A stretch of 18,508 nt of DNA from TMED27 sp045106175 (GCA_045106175.1 JBGCEF010000068.1:1-18508); one strand, 5' to 3'. Shown: positions 6,628 to 14,122, counted from the stretch's first letter. Translations and numbers: made by a program. The notes: a model not told the origin generated them from the letters alone.

Positions 6628-7374
6628 TTATAAAACATCAAGCATTTCAGCGACTAACGGATGACGTACGATATCGCCATTGGAAAGACGGCACACAGCG
6701 ATATTTGGAACGGCATCTAAACGCTTGGATATATCATCCAATCCGCTCATCCCTTCAAGCAAATCGCTTTGACGCGGATCGCCTGTAATCACCATGGTCG
6801 AATGCCAGCCAAGACGCGAAAGGATCATCTTTAATTGTCCATAAGTACAATTTTGCGCCTCATCAATCACAACAAAGGAATTATTGAGCGTACGCCCGCG
6901 CATAAATCCAATCGGCGCAATTTCAATCGTGCCGTCTTCAATATATTGACGCACCTTTTTGCCGCCCATGCGATCACCAAGACAGTCATAAAGCGGCCGT
7001 AAGTATGGCGCCATTTTCTCTGCCATATCACCAGGCAGATAACCAAGCGACTCCCCCGCTTCCATTGCTGGACGTGATAAAATAATCCGCTCAATGGAGC
7101 CTTTCTCTAGCGCTTCAGCAGCCTTTGCAATCGCAATATAGGTTTTACCCGTTCCCGCTGGCCCAATCGCTAGGCTAAGGGAATGCGTATCAATCGCTTT
7201 CATCAACTCGGCCTGCCCATCCGATCGCGGTTTTATGTTCTTCACATATTTTTGATCCCGCCTACCGTTAATGTCATCATCTAATGGATGCCACCCTGAT
7301 CCTTGATCGCTACTTTCAAAAGCCGGGTGAACAATGTTATTGTCTTTACGATTTTTACGGGTTTTTTTAGCCAT
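6628..7374 (-). CDS. PhoH family ATPase
   Basis: A 248-residue P-loop ATPase of the PhoH family, probably RNA-linked like PhoH/YbeZ. Walker A is GPAGTGKT (71-78); the family block RPAMEAGESLGYLPGD (101-116) follows, then the Walker B/DEAQ motif VVIDEAQN (168-175), QLKMILSRLG (180-189) and sensor-like MVITGDPRQSDL (194-205). The basic N-terminus (MAKKTRKNRKDN) has no KH domain. The start at 7374 is chosen because AAGGA lies about ten bases upstream and the protein then begins MAKK; the frame stays open to 7497 but those 41 residues look like untranslated leader. In many bacteria phoH-like genes neighbour ybeY; here no ybeY is adjacent, so it may be the stand-alone PhoH type. It ends at its own terminator. 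Confidence 0.92.
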   Translation of the reverse strand: MAKKTRKNRKDNNIVHPAFESSDQGSGWHPLDDDINGRRDQKYVKNIKPRSDGQAELMKAIDTHSLSLAIGPAGTGKTYIAIAKAAEALEKGSIERIILSRPAMEAGESLGYLPGDMAEKMAPYLRPLYDCLGDRMGGKKVRQYIEDGTIEIAPIGFMRGRTLNNSFVVIDEAQNCTYGQLKMILSRLGWHSTMVITGDPRQSDLLEGMSGLDDISKRLDAVPNIAVCRLSNGDIVRHPLVAEMLDVL

Positions 7375-7451
7375 AGGTAAGGGTTCCTTATAGGATAGGG
7401 TTGGAGTGACTGAGAAATGAATTGTAGGAAATAAATTGAAAGGAATTTCGC

Positions 7452-7470
7452 TTGGTATCGATAATACCAA
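7452..7470. repeat. inverted repeat in phoH upstream region
   Basis: TTGGTAT-CGATA-ATACCAA, a perfect 7-bp inverted repeat with a 5-base centre, lies 78-96 bp upstream of the phoH start and about 160 bp before the divergent gene at 7631. The size and centre fit a dimeric regulator's operator, or a hairpin in the phoH leader. No regulator is identified. Confidence 0.45.
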
Positions 7471-7594
7471 AAGTATGATTTCCTTGATATGAAGCAAATG
7501 AATAGATCAGAATATGTTCCTCAAAGCTGCATACAGCATAGCAGAGTTAAACAGTTTTTCCTAATTTCACGAAAAACAATACACATAATTTATT

Positions 7595-7623
7595 TTGACA
7601 TAATGTTTTTAATGGTCTAAGTC
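7595..7623 (+). promoter_or_regulatory. promoter, likely giving a leaderless mRNA
   Basis: TTGACA (7595-7600), 17-base spacer, TAAGTC (7618-7623). The -35 is perfect and the -10 is weak. Initiation would fall about seven bases downstream, at or within a base of the ATG at 7631. There is no Shine-Dalgarno. Confidence 0.6.
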
Positions 7624-7630
7624 ATGTCAC

Positions 7631-8215
7631 ATGAGTAAAACATTAGCACTTATAACAATAAGCCCTGGACCAGTCACTGCTGCAGACCCACTTCAAGGTG
7701 TAAGACAAGCAGAAGTCTATGAGATAGCGTTGGGACTTAAAGGTGCCGCAAGCTCTTTTGATCAGATATTATATCCAAAAGACATGCTGGGTGCGCAGCA
7801 AGCCGCAGACATTATTTCCAGTGTTGGTGCCAATATGTTGCCGGGTTTCAATGCCTCCGCAGCAGATGAACCCGTTTCACATCATACAAATAATCTGCTG
7901 GAAGCAGATTGGTTAACATCTGAAGGAGTCTTAAATTTGAAAGAAATTTTGAACGCAAGCTTAGATGATGCTTCAAAAATATGTTTAGTAGCAGACCAAA
8001 CAGTTATTGAACAAGCTCACCATGCTGTGGGTTTTAATTTACCAAAAACACAGTATGTCGTTGGTGCATCAGCATTACAATTCAGTGCAGATAAATGGTC
8101 TTTAGTCACAAACGATAATGTATCTAGCTCAGTCGTCATGAGACCGGAACAAGCCGCACGATACTATCAAACAGGACCGTTAATGCAGCAAATAGAAAAG
8201 CATCTCTCACGCTAA
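7631..8215 (+). CDS. degenerate histidine-phosphatase-like protein (possible pseudoenzyme)
   Basis: A 194-residue cytosolic protein. The first 65 residues follow the SixA/phosphoglycerate-mutase layout: a beta strand LALITISPGPV where active enzymes have LxLxRHGxA, then DPLQGVRQAEVYEIALGL (family: R-P-L-T-x-x-G-x-x-x-A), FDQILYPKDMLGAQQAADII (family: D-x-I-x-S-x-x-x-R-A-x-Q-T-A). A second strand KICLVADQTVIEQ sits where the family has V-x-x-V-x-H-x-P. If this alignment is right, the catalytic RHG, the second arginine and the second histidine are all missing, so it would be a non-catalytic relative. The start at 7631 follows a promoter with no leader. The gene stands alone, divergent from phoH. 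The fold assignment is inference from pattern, moderately weak; reading-frame status is firm. Confidence 0.6.
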   Translation: MSKTLALITISPGPVTAADPLQGVRQAEVYEIALGLKGAASSFDQILYPKDMLGAQQAADIISSVGANMLPGFNASAADEPVSHHTNNLLEADWLTSEGVLNLKEILNASLDDASKICLVADQTVIEQAHHAVGFNLPKTQYVVGASALQFSADKWSLVTNDNVSSSVVMRPEQAARYYQTGPLMQQIEKHLSR

Positions 8216-8268
8216 TAGTGTTTACGTTCCAAAGAATTGCCTTTTATCTCAATCCATTATAACGTGTG

Positions 8269-8284
8269 CTCTTAAATTTAAGAG
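8269..8284 (+). promoter_or_regulatory. 16-bp palindrome overlapping the ilvA ribosome-binding site
   Basis: CTCTTAAATTTAAGAG is a perfect palindrome whose right end overlaps the Shine-Dalgarno AGAGGAAAG (8281-8289). As RNA it can fold CTCTTA/TAAGAG with an AATT loop and hide part of the ribosome-binding site. GCTCTT (8268-8273) can instead pair with AAGAGC (8287-8292), so two alternative hairpins exist. It might equally be a DNA operator. Confidence 0.45.
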
Positions 8285-8293
8285 GAAAGAGCA

Positions 8294-9505
8294 ATGACGC
8301 TCACACTAAATGATATCCAAAACGCATACAGCGCGATCAAAGATTCCACCATTCGCACACCAACGGTTAAGGCGGCGCGGCTATCTTTGCATCTTGGCAT
8401 CGACCTCTATCTAAAGCTGGAAAACCTGCAACATACTAATGCGTTTAAAGCCCGCGGTGCCCTCAATAAACTTCTAACCTTAAGCCAAGAGCAGCGCAAA
8501 AATGGCGTGATCGCTTGCAGCGCTGGTAATCACGCACAAGGCGTCGCGTATCATGCAACACGTCTTGGCATCCCAAGCACGATCATTATGCCCGAAGGAA
8601 CACCTTTTAATAAAATCCAGCGCACCGAAGATTTCGGCGCAACAGTTGTTCTTCATGGCAATAGTTTTGATGAAAGTGTTCAGTTTACTCTCGATATGGC
8701 GAAAGAGAAAAACTATACCTTCATCCATCCGTTCGATGATGAAACCGTTGTCGCTGGCCAAGGAACAATCGCCATAGAAATGTTAGAACAAGAGCCAGAC
8801 CTTGACGTTATGGTCGTTCCGATTGGCGGCGGCGGATTGGTTGCGGGTATGGCAATCGCTGCAAAAGGGTTAAAGCCATCTATCGAAGTCATCGGCGCTC
8901 AGGCTGAAAAATTTGATGCAATGAAAGCTAAATTCGATGGTGGCGATACGCATTTCGGCGGCGCAACCCTCGCAGAAGGCATAGCCGTCAGAGAACCATC
9001 AGATAACAATCTAGCAATCATCAATAAAAACGTTGATCGTATCGACAGCGCAACCGAAGCCGATATAGAAGATGCTGTTTTTGATCTTTTATCGTCTGAA
9101 AAATTAGTAGCCGAGGGAGCGCCCGGCGCAGGTTTAGCCATTATTAAAAAGAACCTTGAGCATTATAAGGGTAAAAAAGTCGGCCTTGTTGTGTGTGGCG
9201 GTAATATCGACTCGCGCTTGCTGTCGACACTTATATTAAGGGGGCTTGTGCGTGATGGCCGCATAACACGCTTAACATTTGAAATTGATGATACACCGGG
9301 TCAACTCTCTGACATATCTCGCATCATTGGTGAAAGCGGCGCAAACGTTGTCGAGGTAATCCACCAACGTATGATGCAGAGCGTAAGCTTAAAACAAGCA
9401 GAATTAGAAGTTGTTGTTGAGGCACGCGACCTCCATCACGTCAAAGAGCTTGTCCAAATTCTGAGGGATCAGGGTTTTAAAGTCCGCACAGACAACGAAG
9501 TATAA
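8294..9505 (+). CDS. ilvA: threonine ammonia-lyase with ACT domain
   Basis: PLP-dependent deamination of threonine to 2-oxobutanoate, the entry step to isoleucine synthesis (or threonine catabolism for the TdcB type). The 403 residues comprise a catalytic fold-II domain of about 320 residues and one C-terminal ACT domain (about 328-400, starting TRLTFEIDDTPGQLSDI). The PLP lysine is K52 in NAFKARGA; the substrate loop SAGNHAQGVAYHA and the phosphate-binding glycine loop VPIGGGGLVAGMA are intact. One ACT domain and about 400 residues match the shorter, TdcB-like form rather than 510-residue IlvA with two ACT-like modules, so the symbol is approximate. AGAGGAAAG gives a strong Shine-Dalgarno, overlapped by a palindrome. 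No other branched-chain gene is adjacent. Confidence 0.94.
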   Translation: MTLTLNDIQNAYSAIKDSTIRTPTVKAARLSLHLGIDLYLKLENLQHTNAFKARGALNKLLTLSQEQRKNGVIACSAGNHAQGVAYHATRLGIPSTIIMPEGTPFNKIQRTEDFGATVVLHGNSFDESVQFTLDMAKEKNYTFIHPFDDETVVAGQGTIAIEMLEQEPDLDVMVVPIGGGGLVAGMAIAAKGLKPSIEVIGAQAEKFDAMKAKFDGGDTHFGGATLAEGIAVREPSDNNLAIINKNVDRIDSATEADIEDAVFDLLSSEKLVAEGAPGAGLAIIKKNLEHYKGKKVGLVVCGGNIDSRLLSTLILRGLVRDGRITRLTFEIDDTPGQLSDISRIIGESGANVVEVIHQRMMQSVSLKQAELEVVVEARDLHHVKELVQILRDQGFKVRTDNEV

Positions 9506-9506
9506 A

Positions 9507-9533
9507 TTGACATAATGCTAAAACCTTTATAAT
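9507..9533 (+). promoter_or_regulatory. promoter, likely giving a leaderless mRNA
   Basis: TTGACA (9507-9512) and TATAAT (9528-9533) are both perfect, but separated by 15 bases rather than 17. The -35 begins two bases after the ilvA stop. Initiation seven to eight bases past the -10 would be at 9540-9542, at the ATG of the next gene. No Shine-Dalgarno is present. Confidence 0.7.
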
Positions 9534-9541
9534 GTCCATCC

Positions 9542-9970
9542 ATGTTTTTTGATCGTTTAATGACTATGTTTCCAGCTTATGCGGCACAAACACGTGCTGA
9601 AAGAGTAACGCGTAAAATCATGAGCCATATTGAAAACGGATTTACAAAGCATAACTGGGACAATGTAAATGGAACACTTGTCAGTATTGATGTGGACGAT
9701 AACGATTATAGTGAAAAAGGTATAAGAGGCTCACTATCTTTAATACCCGACGGCAAACCATCAAGCACATTGCAATTTTCAGCAGAGTATTTAAATGACC
9801 CCGGGTGTAATGAATGTTTGATATTTTTCTTTCATGACAATCTTGATGAACCACCTATAGATCCTAAAGGCGAATTTTATGTCTCACTGCGTTCTGATCC
9901 AAAATTGGTTATTGATGCGTTAATAAGAAACACAAGATTACCGGAAATGATTCCCGATATCGCAGCTTAA
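9542..9970 (+). CDS. hypothetical protein, 142 aa
   Basis: A 142-residue, acidic, probably soluble protein. The N-terminus MFFDRLMTMFPAYAAQTRAERV is mildly hydrophobic but lacks a proper signal peptide. The middle looks like a beta-rich domain (GTLVSIDVDDNDYSEKGIRGSLSLIPDG, TLQFSAEYL, ECLIFFFHDNLDEPP, EFYVSLRSD) ending in a helix (KLVIDALIRNT). Two cysteines are close together (about residues 84 and 87, DPGCNECL), too few for an obvious metal site. I do not recognise a family. It is transcribed from its own promoter immediately before the ATG and is followed by an AT-only inverted repeat. Methionines 7 and 9 are alternative starts, but the promoter position favours the first. Confidence 0.65.
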   Translation: MFFDRLMTMFPAYAAQTRAERVTRKIMSHIENGFTKHNWDNVNGTLVSIDVDDNDYSEKGIRGSLSLIPDGKPSSTLQFSAEYLNDPGCNECLIFFFHDNLDEPPIDPKGEFYVSLRSDPKLVIDALIRNTRLPEMIPDIAA

Positions 9971-9971
9971 T

Positions 9972-9994
9972 ATAAATTTTTTCAAAAAATTTAT
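9972..9994. repeat. AT-only 11-bp inverted repeat after the stop codon
   Basis: ATAAATTTTTT, a single C, then AAAAAATTTAT: an 11-bp perfect inverted repeat with a one-base centre, two bases after the stop of the 142-aa gene. It has no GC pairs, so it would be a weak terminator, but it can form a symmetrical DNA site. The next 170 bp (9995-10163) is AT-rich with no gene; no convincing promoter for the following gene could be chosen. Confidence 0.5.
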
Positions 9995-10163
9995 TCCGAA
10001 AAAAACATCATATTGTATAAAAATTCAATTACAGACACCATATATTGTGGTTACGAAAAATAATTTCAAAAAAAATCACTTTACTGAATCCTCTTAACCT
10101 TTTCATAACACTAATACGATTTAATGGAATCCTATCTTTTGAAACTAAATAGAGGAAAAAAAC

Positions 10164-10790
10164 ATGAAAATCAAAGGACTATTAATGGTGGGTGCGGCTT
10201 TAGTCGTATGTGGGGCAACTAATCCAGCGCAGGCTGCGGAACGTATTTCACTTTCAGAAGTGAATAATTTCGTATCAAAGCTTACAAATGCGGTGAATAG
10301 TCCTGACCCAGGTGTCGTACGTTCGTTTCTTAACAGAAATGTTAGCTCGAGCGGTACATACTCAAACACATTAAACGCTTCATGGATCGATGGTCGTTAT
10401 GGCTACCGCGTATACAATGGTTACGCTGTATCTCCATATTATCGTTATCCATATGCTTACAACACATACTTGAAGCCAACAAGCTACAACGCAGTGGGTA
10501 AAGCAGGTTTGATCAGTCAGATCGAGCACAAGAAGACTATGGTTCCACGTTATCACCAGACAATGGACATTATCGGCACACGTATGCCTGCTGATGCGAC
10601 ATCTGCTTTGGTTGACGTAGATCTCCGTGAGTTTGGTTTGAGCTACGCAATGTCTCCATATGGTGTTCACCATGGTGCAAAAATTCAACATGCCAACTCA
10701 CGTTGTCAGTTGAACTTGGCGAAATCAAACGGTCAAGTAATGCTTAAGAGCATGTCATGTAACACAGTTTCAGTAGCACCAGTGCTATAA
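10164..10790 (+). CDS. secreted protein with tyrosine-rich segment
   Basis: A 208-residue exported protein of unknown function. A Sec signal peptide is clear (MKIKGLLMVGAALVV..., cleavage likely after PAQA at residue 24). A helical segment SEVNNFVSKLTNAVNSPDPGVVRSFLN follows; residues 79-108 contain 11 tyrosines (YGYRVYNGYAV, PYYRYPYAYNTY), which may be an adhesive or aggregation-prone stretch; the last third ends with C181-x17-C199-N-T, probably a disulphide. The same C-x17-C-N-T ending and similar preceding pattern occur in the next gene, so the two are probably paralogues. AGAGGA eight bases before the ATG, frequent T-ending codons such as GGT and CGT, and a strong terminator suggest high expression. 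Likely periplasmic or surface-located. Confidence 0.75.
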   Translation: MKIKGLLMVGAALVVCGATNPAQAAERISLSEVNNFVSKLTNAVNSPDPGVVRSFLNRNVSSSGTYSNTLNASWIDGRYGYRVYNGYAVSPYYRYPYAYNTYLKPTSYNAVGKAGLISQIEHKKTMVPRYHQTMDIIGTRMPADATSALVDVDLREFGLSYAMSPYGVHHGAKIQHANSRCQLNLAKSNGQVMLKSMSCNTVSVAPVL

Positions 10791-10810
10791 TTGAAACATT
10801 ATAAAGTTTT

Positions 10811-10840
10811 AAAGCCCCGCAAATTTTTTGTGGGGCTTTT
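10811..10840 (+). terminator. strong intrinsic terminator
   Basis: AAAGCCCCGCAAA (10811-10823) pairs with TTTGTGGGGCTTT (10827-10839), a 13-bp stem with one G-U pair and a TTT loop, followed by T-rich sequence (CTTTTGCTTTG). It closes the transcript of the tyrosine-rich secreted protein. Confidence 0.93.
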
Positions 10841-10861
10841 GCTTTGCGCGCAATAATTTTA

Positions 10862-10891
10862 TTGACATAACATTAAAAAGTCGTCTATTGT
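10862..10891 (+). promoter_or_regulatory. sigma-70 type promoter
   Basis: TTGACA (10862-10867), 18-base spacer, TATTGT (10886-10891), located just after the terminator of the preceding gene. The predicted start near 10898 leaves a leader of about 25 bases with AAGGA (10909-10913) before the ATG at 10924. Confidence 0.7.
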
Positions 10892-10923
10892 CCCTTTATT
10901 CAAAAGATAAAGGAACGAAACCC

Positions 10924-11481
10924 ATGCTGAACAAGGCTTTCAAACTCATTGCAGTATCATCATTCTGTGCAATCGCTGCTGCACTATCACTCAACCCTGC
11001 CGGCGCTAAATTAGATGCCATTAGCCAGGTGAAAAGCAATAACGCAGAATTTTCACAAATTTTGAATGCAAAATTAGACCCAGAAGTTCTTCTTGATTTC
11101 ATGCATGACAAGATTGCAGATGATGCAAAAATTACAATCAGCGTGAAAGACCCTAAAAATAAAGACGCTGGTGAGATTGAGGTGAAGCTGACAAAAACAG
11201 ACTACATCAACAGCTATCTATATGGCCCGCGTCAGGTAAAAGATTATCGCGCCGATATCAAAACGATGGATATCGAAGTTGACGAAAAAACAAATACATT
11301 AAAGGCAAAAGAAATATTGACCGAAAGCGGTATCATGTTGAACCCGTTCGATTACCAAGATCCAGGTGTTCCATATACAAGCTACACATCATGTGAAGCG
11401 GAATATAAAATCGAATCCGGTGAACCAACATTGCAACAAACGACATGCAATACGCAGATTGCTTATCAAGAATCTGTATAA
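10924..11481 (+). CDS. secreted protein, paralogue of the preceding one
   Basis: A 185-residue exported protein. The start at 10924 is chosen because AAAGGA lies ten bases upstream and the product then starts with a Sec signal peptide (MLNKAFKLIAVSSFCAIAAALS, cleavage after PAGA near residue 28); the frame stays open to 10828, but that extension crosses the promoter. The mature part has NNAEFSQILNAKLDPEVLLDFM, comparable to the helical segment in the preceding protein, a charged middle (SVKDPKNKDAGEIEVKLTK), and the ending C157-x17-C175-N-T with the same spacing and a central glycine as its neighbour. The tyrosine-rich segment is absent. The layout (helix, then beta-rich part) is loosely NTF2-like, but this is a guess. 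Function unknown; likely periplasmic. Confidence 0.72.
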   Translation: MLNKAFKLIAVSSFCAIAAALSLNPAGAKLDAISQVKSNNAEFSQILNAKLDPEVLLDFMHDKIADDAKITISVKDPKNKDAGEIEVKLTKTDYINSYLYGPRQVKDYRADIKTMDIEVDEKTNTLKAKEILTESGIMLNPFDYQDPGVPYTSYTSCEAEYKIESGEPTLQQTTCNTQIAYQESV

Positions 11482-11525
11482 ACAAAAGTTCAAATTTTTT
11501 TTTTAATTCTGATAATCTAGAGGCG

Positions 11526-12284
11526 ATGAAAACAAATCGCCTCTATTTTTTTGCCCTTGTGCTTATGCTCGTATCAAACGACGCTTGGGCCGCAAGCCGC
11601 AACATCCTTTTTAAACCTGTCCCTATTCGACAAGCATTAGAAGGTTATAAGCAAGTCAGCGGAGCTTTAGATGAATCTAATGACTATGAACGCAACCGCA
11701 TTTTTCTAGAACATGACAGTTACGCACGCTCAGCCGACCTTGATTTAACGCAATGGCTTGATCGAAAAATTATCCATGGCGGTAAATATATCGGCATTCA
11801 AAAAGGAACCGAATTCCGCTTTTACGGCATGTTTGCAAACGCAGCCTACATTAAAAATTGTAAACGCGGTTTTGCCTTACAACGCGTCAAAGTCACAAAA
11901 GAATATTTCGACGCCAATAATAAACTGACTAAAACCGAAACGACATACCTAGTCGAAGCGTTTAAAATCTTGAACAATAAAATCAAAGGATTCGATGTCC
12001 ATCACGGCAGTTACAGCCTGACACAGGGATCTAGAAAAATCACAAAAGAATTAGAATTTGGTTGCGGTGCGTTACCAAATTACGCGCAAGGATACCAATG
12101 GCCGTTTGCCAAAAACACATTGTATAAAAATATCACACAAGGCTATATCCAAAGTCCGCTTTTATATAATGATGTTAAATTCCAATTTTCGAAAAAATAC
12201 AGCTACGGCGTGACCTTAAAAGACAAAAACAAATACGAATTCCGCCTACCAAATTTTATAACCACATTCCCACTTAAGAATTAA
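11526..12284 (+). CDS. secreted hypothetical protein, 252 aa
   Basis: A 252-residue exported protein. ATG 11526 is chosen over the open-frame start at 11445 because the latter overlaps the preceding gene and the chosen start gives a clean signal peptide (MKTNRLYFFALVLMLVSNDAWA, cleavage near residue 22-23) with GAGG just upstream. The mature protein is basic and rich in aromatic residues, with two cysteines, C112 (KNCKRG) and C180 (FGCGALPN), which could form a disulphide. A beta-rich middle (LQRVKVTKEYFDANNKLTKTE) is visible. I recognise no family. Its 44-bp spacing from the preceding gene and shared export route suggest co-transcription. It converges with nrdA with 15 bp between; a TTAAGCTTAA palindrome spans its stop codon. 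Confidence 0.68.
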   Translation: MKTNRLYFFALVLMLVSNDAWAASRNILFKPVPIRQALEGYKQVSGALDESNDYERNRIFLEHDSYARSADLDLTQWLDRKIIHGGKYIGIQKGTEFRFYGMFANAAYIKNCKRGFALQRVKVTKEYFDANNKLTKTETTYLVEAFKILNNKIKGFDVHHGSYSLTQGSRKITKELEFGCGALPNYAQGYQWPFAKNTLYKNITQGYIQSPLLYNDVKFQFSKKYSYGVTLKDKNKYEFRLPNFITTFPLKN

Positions 12285-12299
12285 GCTTAAAAAGTAAGT

Positions 12300-14099
12300 T
12301 TACTGGCAGGCTAGACATTCGTCATACTGTAGTGGCTTTGGATTTTCCTTTTGGGCTTTATCGTAATCAAAACCCTGTAAGCGCACACCCGTTTCAGCCT
12401 TGCAGTAATACAACGATTTAACGCCTTTCTTCCATGCATCCCAATGCAGCGAATGAAGTGCAGCCTGATCGAGGCTTGAAGAGATATACATGTTAAGACT
12501 TTGCGCCTGACAAACATAAGGCGTACGATCACCCGCATGTTCAATCAACCAACGCTGGTCAATTTCAAATGCGGTTTTAAAGACATCTTTTTCTTCCTGA
12601 CTTAAACAGTCAAGATGCTGCACTGAACCATCGTGATCATCAATGGAATCCCAAATATCGTCAGTATTGTGATCTTTTTGATCTAAAAGCTTTTCAAGAT
12701 GCGTATTACGCACGCTATAAGAACCAGACAAAGACACGTGATCTGAAACACTCTTGGCAAAAGGCTCAATCCCCGAGCTTGTATTCCCGCAAATCGAAGA
12801 AATAACGCTCGTTGGTGCGATTGCAATTTTATTCGAAAATCTCTCCATTACACCATAATCGAGCGCATCCGGGCACGCTCCACGCTCTTCTGCCAAACAA
12901 ACAGATGCGCTATCAGCTGATTGTTTAATATGCTGAAAAATCTTACGATTCCATACCTTCGCCATCACGCTGTCGATGGGCAGCATCTTACTCTGCAAAA
13001 ACCCATGAAAACCCATCACGCCAAGCCCAACTGATCGCTCACGCATAGCTGAATATTTTGCACGTCTTAATGTATCCGGTGCTTTTTTGATAAAATCATT
13101 CAACACATTATCTAAAAAACGCATAACATCTTGAACAAATGTGGAGTGATCTTGCCACTGCTCAAACATCTCTAAATTAAGCGACGATAAACAACATACG
13201 GCTGTACGCTCACTCCCAAGATGATCAACCCCTGTTGGGAGTGTAATCTCAGAACATAGATTGGACATCTTAACATTGAGCCCAGCCATCTTGTGATGAT
13301 CGGGAATTTTATCGTTCACATTATCAATATAAATGATATATGGCTCACCCGTTTCTATGCGTGCCGCCAATAATTTTGTCCAAATTTCATGCGCAGGAAC
13401 GCTATCAAGAACCGCACCGTCATGAGGAGATTTCAAAGCATAATTCTCCTCATTCTCAACCGCCTTCATAAAGTGATGATCAACCAAAACACCATGATGA
13501 AGATTAGAGATTTTACGTGAAGGATCGACGCCGCTTTGACGGCGAATATCAATAAACTCTTCAATCTCAGGATGCCAAACAGGTAAATAAATAGCGGCTG
13601 TTCCTTGCCGCTGATTACCGCTCGAAATAGCCATGCTCATGGAATCCATAACGCGCATCATCGGCACAACACCGTTCGCTTTACCATGACGGCCAATATC
13701 CTCGCCAATTGATCTGACATTCCCCCAATAAGATCCAACCGCGCCCCCCATTGAGGTAAGCCAGATATTCTCATTCCAAAGCGATACAATATCTTCCAAC
13801 GAATCTTGTGTTTCATTTAAAAAACATGAAATCGGTAGTCCCCGTGATGTCCCACCATTGGCTAAAACCGATGTAGATGGCATAAACCAAAGCTTAGACA
13901 TGTAATCATACAGACGTTGTGCATGATCATTATCATCACCGTAATAAACCGCAATCCGCGCAAATAAGTCCTGATATCGCTCTTCAGGCATCAAAAACTT
14001 TTCAACCAAAAGCGCCTTGGCAGAATCGCTCAAAAGCCTGTCGCGAGTTCTATCAATCTCAACACGATTACCCCGTTCCATCTGCGCAATATCAAACAT
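12300..14099 (-). CDS. nrdA: ribonucleoside-diphosphate reductase large subunit (class I)
   Basis: The alpha subunit reduces ribonucleoside diphosphates to deoxyribonucleotides using a thiyl radical generated from the NrdB partner. All key residues are visible: redox cysteine C92 (PISCFLNE), N280-C282-E284 of the active site (SNLCSEI), the second redox cysteine at 302/303 (CCLSSLNLE), radical-transfer tyrosines Y564-Y565 (LYYCKAE), and the C-terminal reductant pair C595-x2-C598 (ECLACQ). Specificity-loop sequence GNQRQGTAA is present. At 599 residues it lacks the N-terminal ATP-cone of about 90 residues found in E. coli NrdA, so classical dATP shut-off through this subunit is not expected. 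CAGGAG lies eight bases before ATG. nrdB is not in the window. It is divergent from pyruvate kinase. Confidence 0.96.
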   Translation of the reverse strand: MFDIAQMERGNRVEIDRTRDRLLSDSAKALLVEKFLMPEERYQDLFARIAVYYGDDNDHAQRLYDYMSKLWFMPSTSVLANGGTSRGLPISCFLNETQDSLEDIVSLWNENIWLTSMGGAVGSYWGNVRSIGEDIGRHGKANGVVPMMRVMDSMSMAISSGNQRQGTAAIYLPVWHPEIEEFIDIRRQSGVDPSRKISNLHHGVLVDHHFMKAVENEENYALKSPHDGAVLDSVPAHEIWTKLLAARIETGEPYIIYIDNVNDKIPDHHKMAGLNVKMSNLCSEITLPTGVDHLGSERTAVCCLSSLNLEMFEQWQDHSTFVQDVMRFLDNVLNDFIKKAPDTLRRAKYSAMRERSVGLGVMGFHGFLQSKMLPIDSVMAKVWNRKIFQHIKQSADSASVCLAEERGACPDALDYGVMERFSNKIAIAPTSVISSICGNTSSGIEPFAKSVSDHVSLSGSYSVRNTHLEKLLDQKDHNTDDIWDSIDDHDGSVQHLDCLSQEEKDVFKTAFEIDQRWLIEHAGDRTPYVCQAQSLNMYISSSLDQAALHSLHWDAWKKGVKSLYYCKAETGVRLQGFDYDKAQKENPKPLQYDECLACQ

Positions 14100-14122
14100 G
14101 AATAAAACTCCTGATAAATATT

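Noticed and set aside
7375..7497. 41-residue N-terminal extension of the PhoH frame
   Set aside because: AAGGA precedes the ATG at 7374 and the protein then starts MAKKTRK; the extension contains an inverted repeat and looks like leader DNA.
12282..12291. TTAAGCTTAA palindrome at the end of the secreted-protein gene
   Set aside because: Ten bases of AT-rich palindrome overlapping a stop codon, no T tract or conserved stem; not enough for a terminator or operator call.
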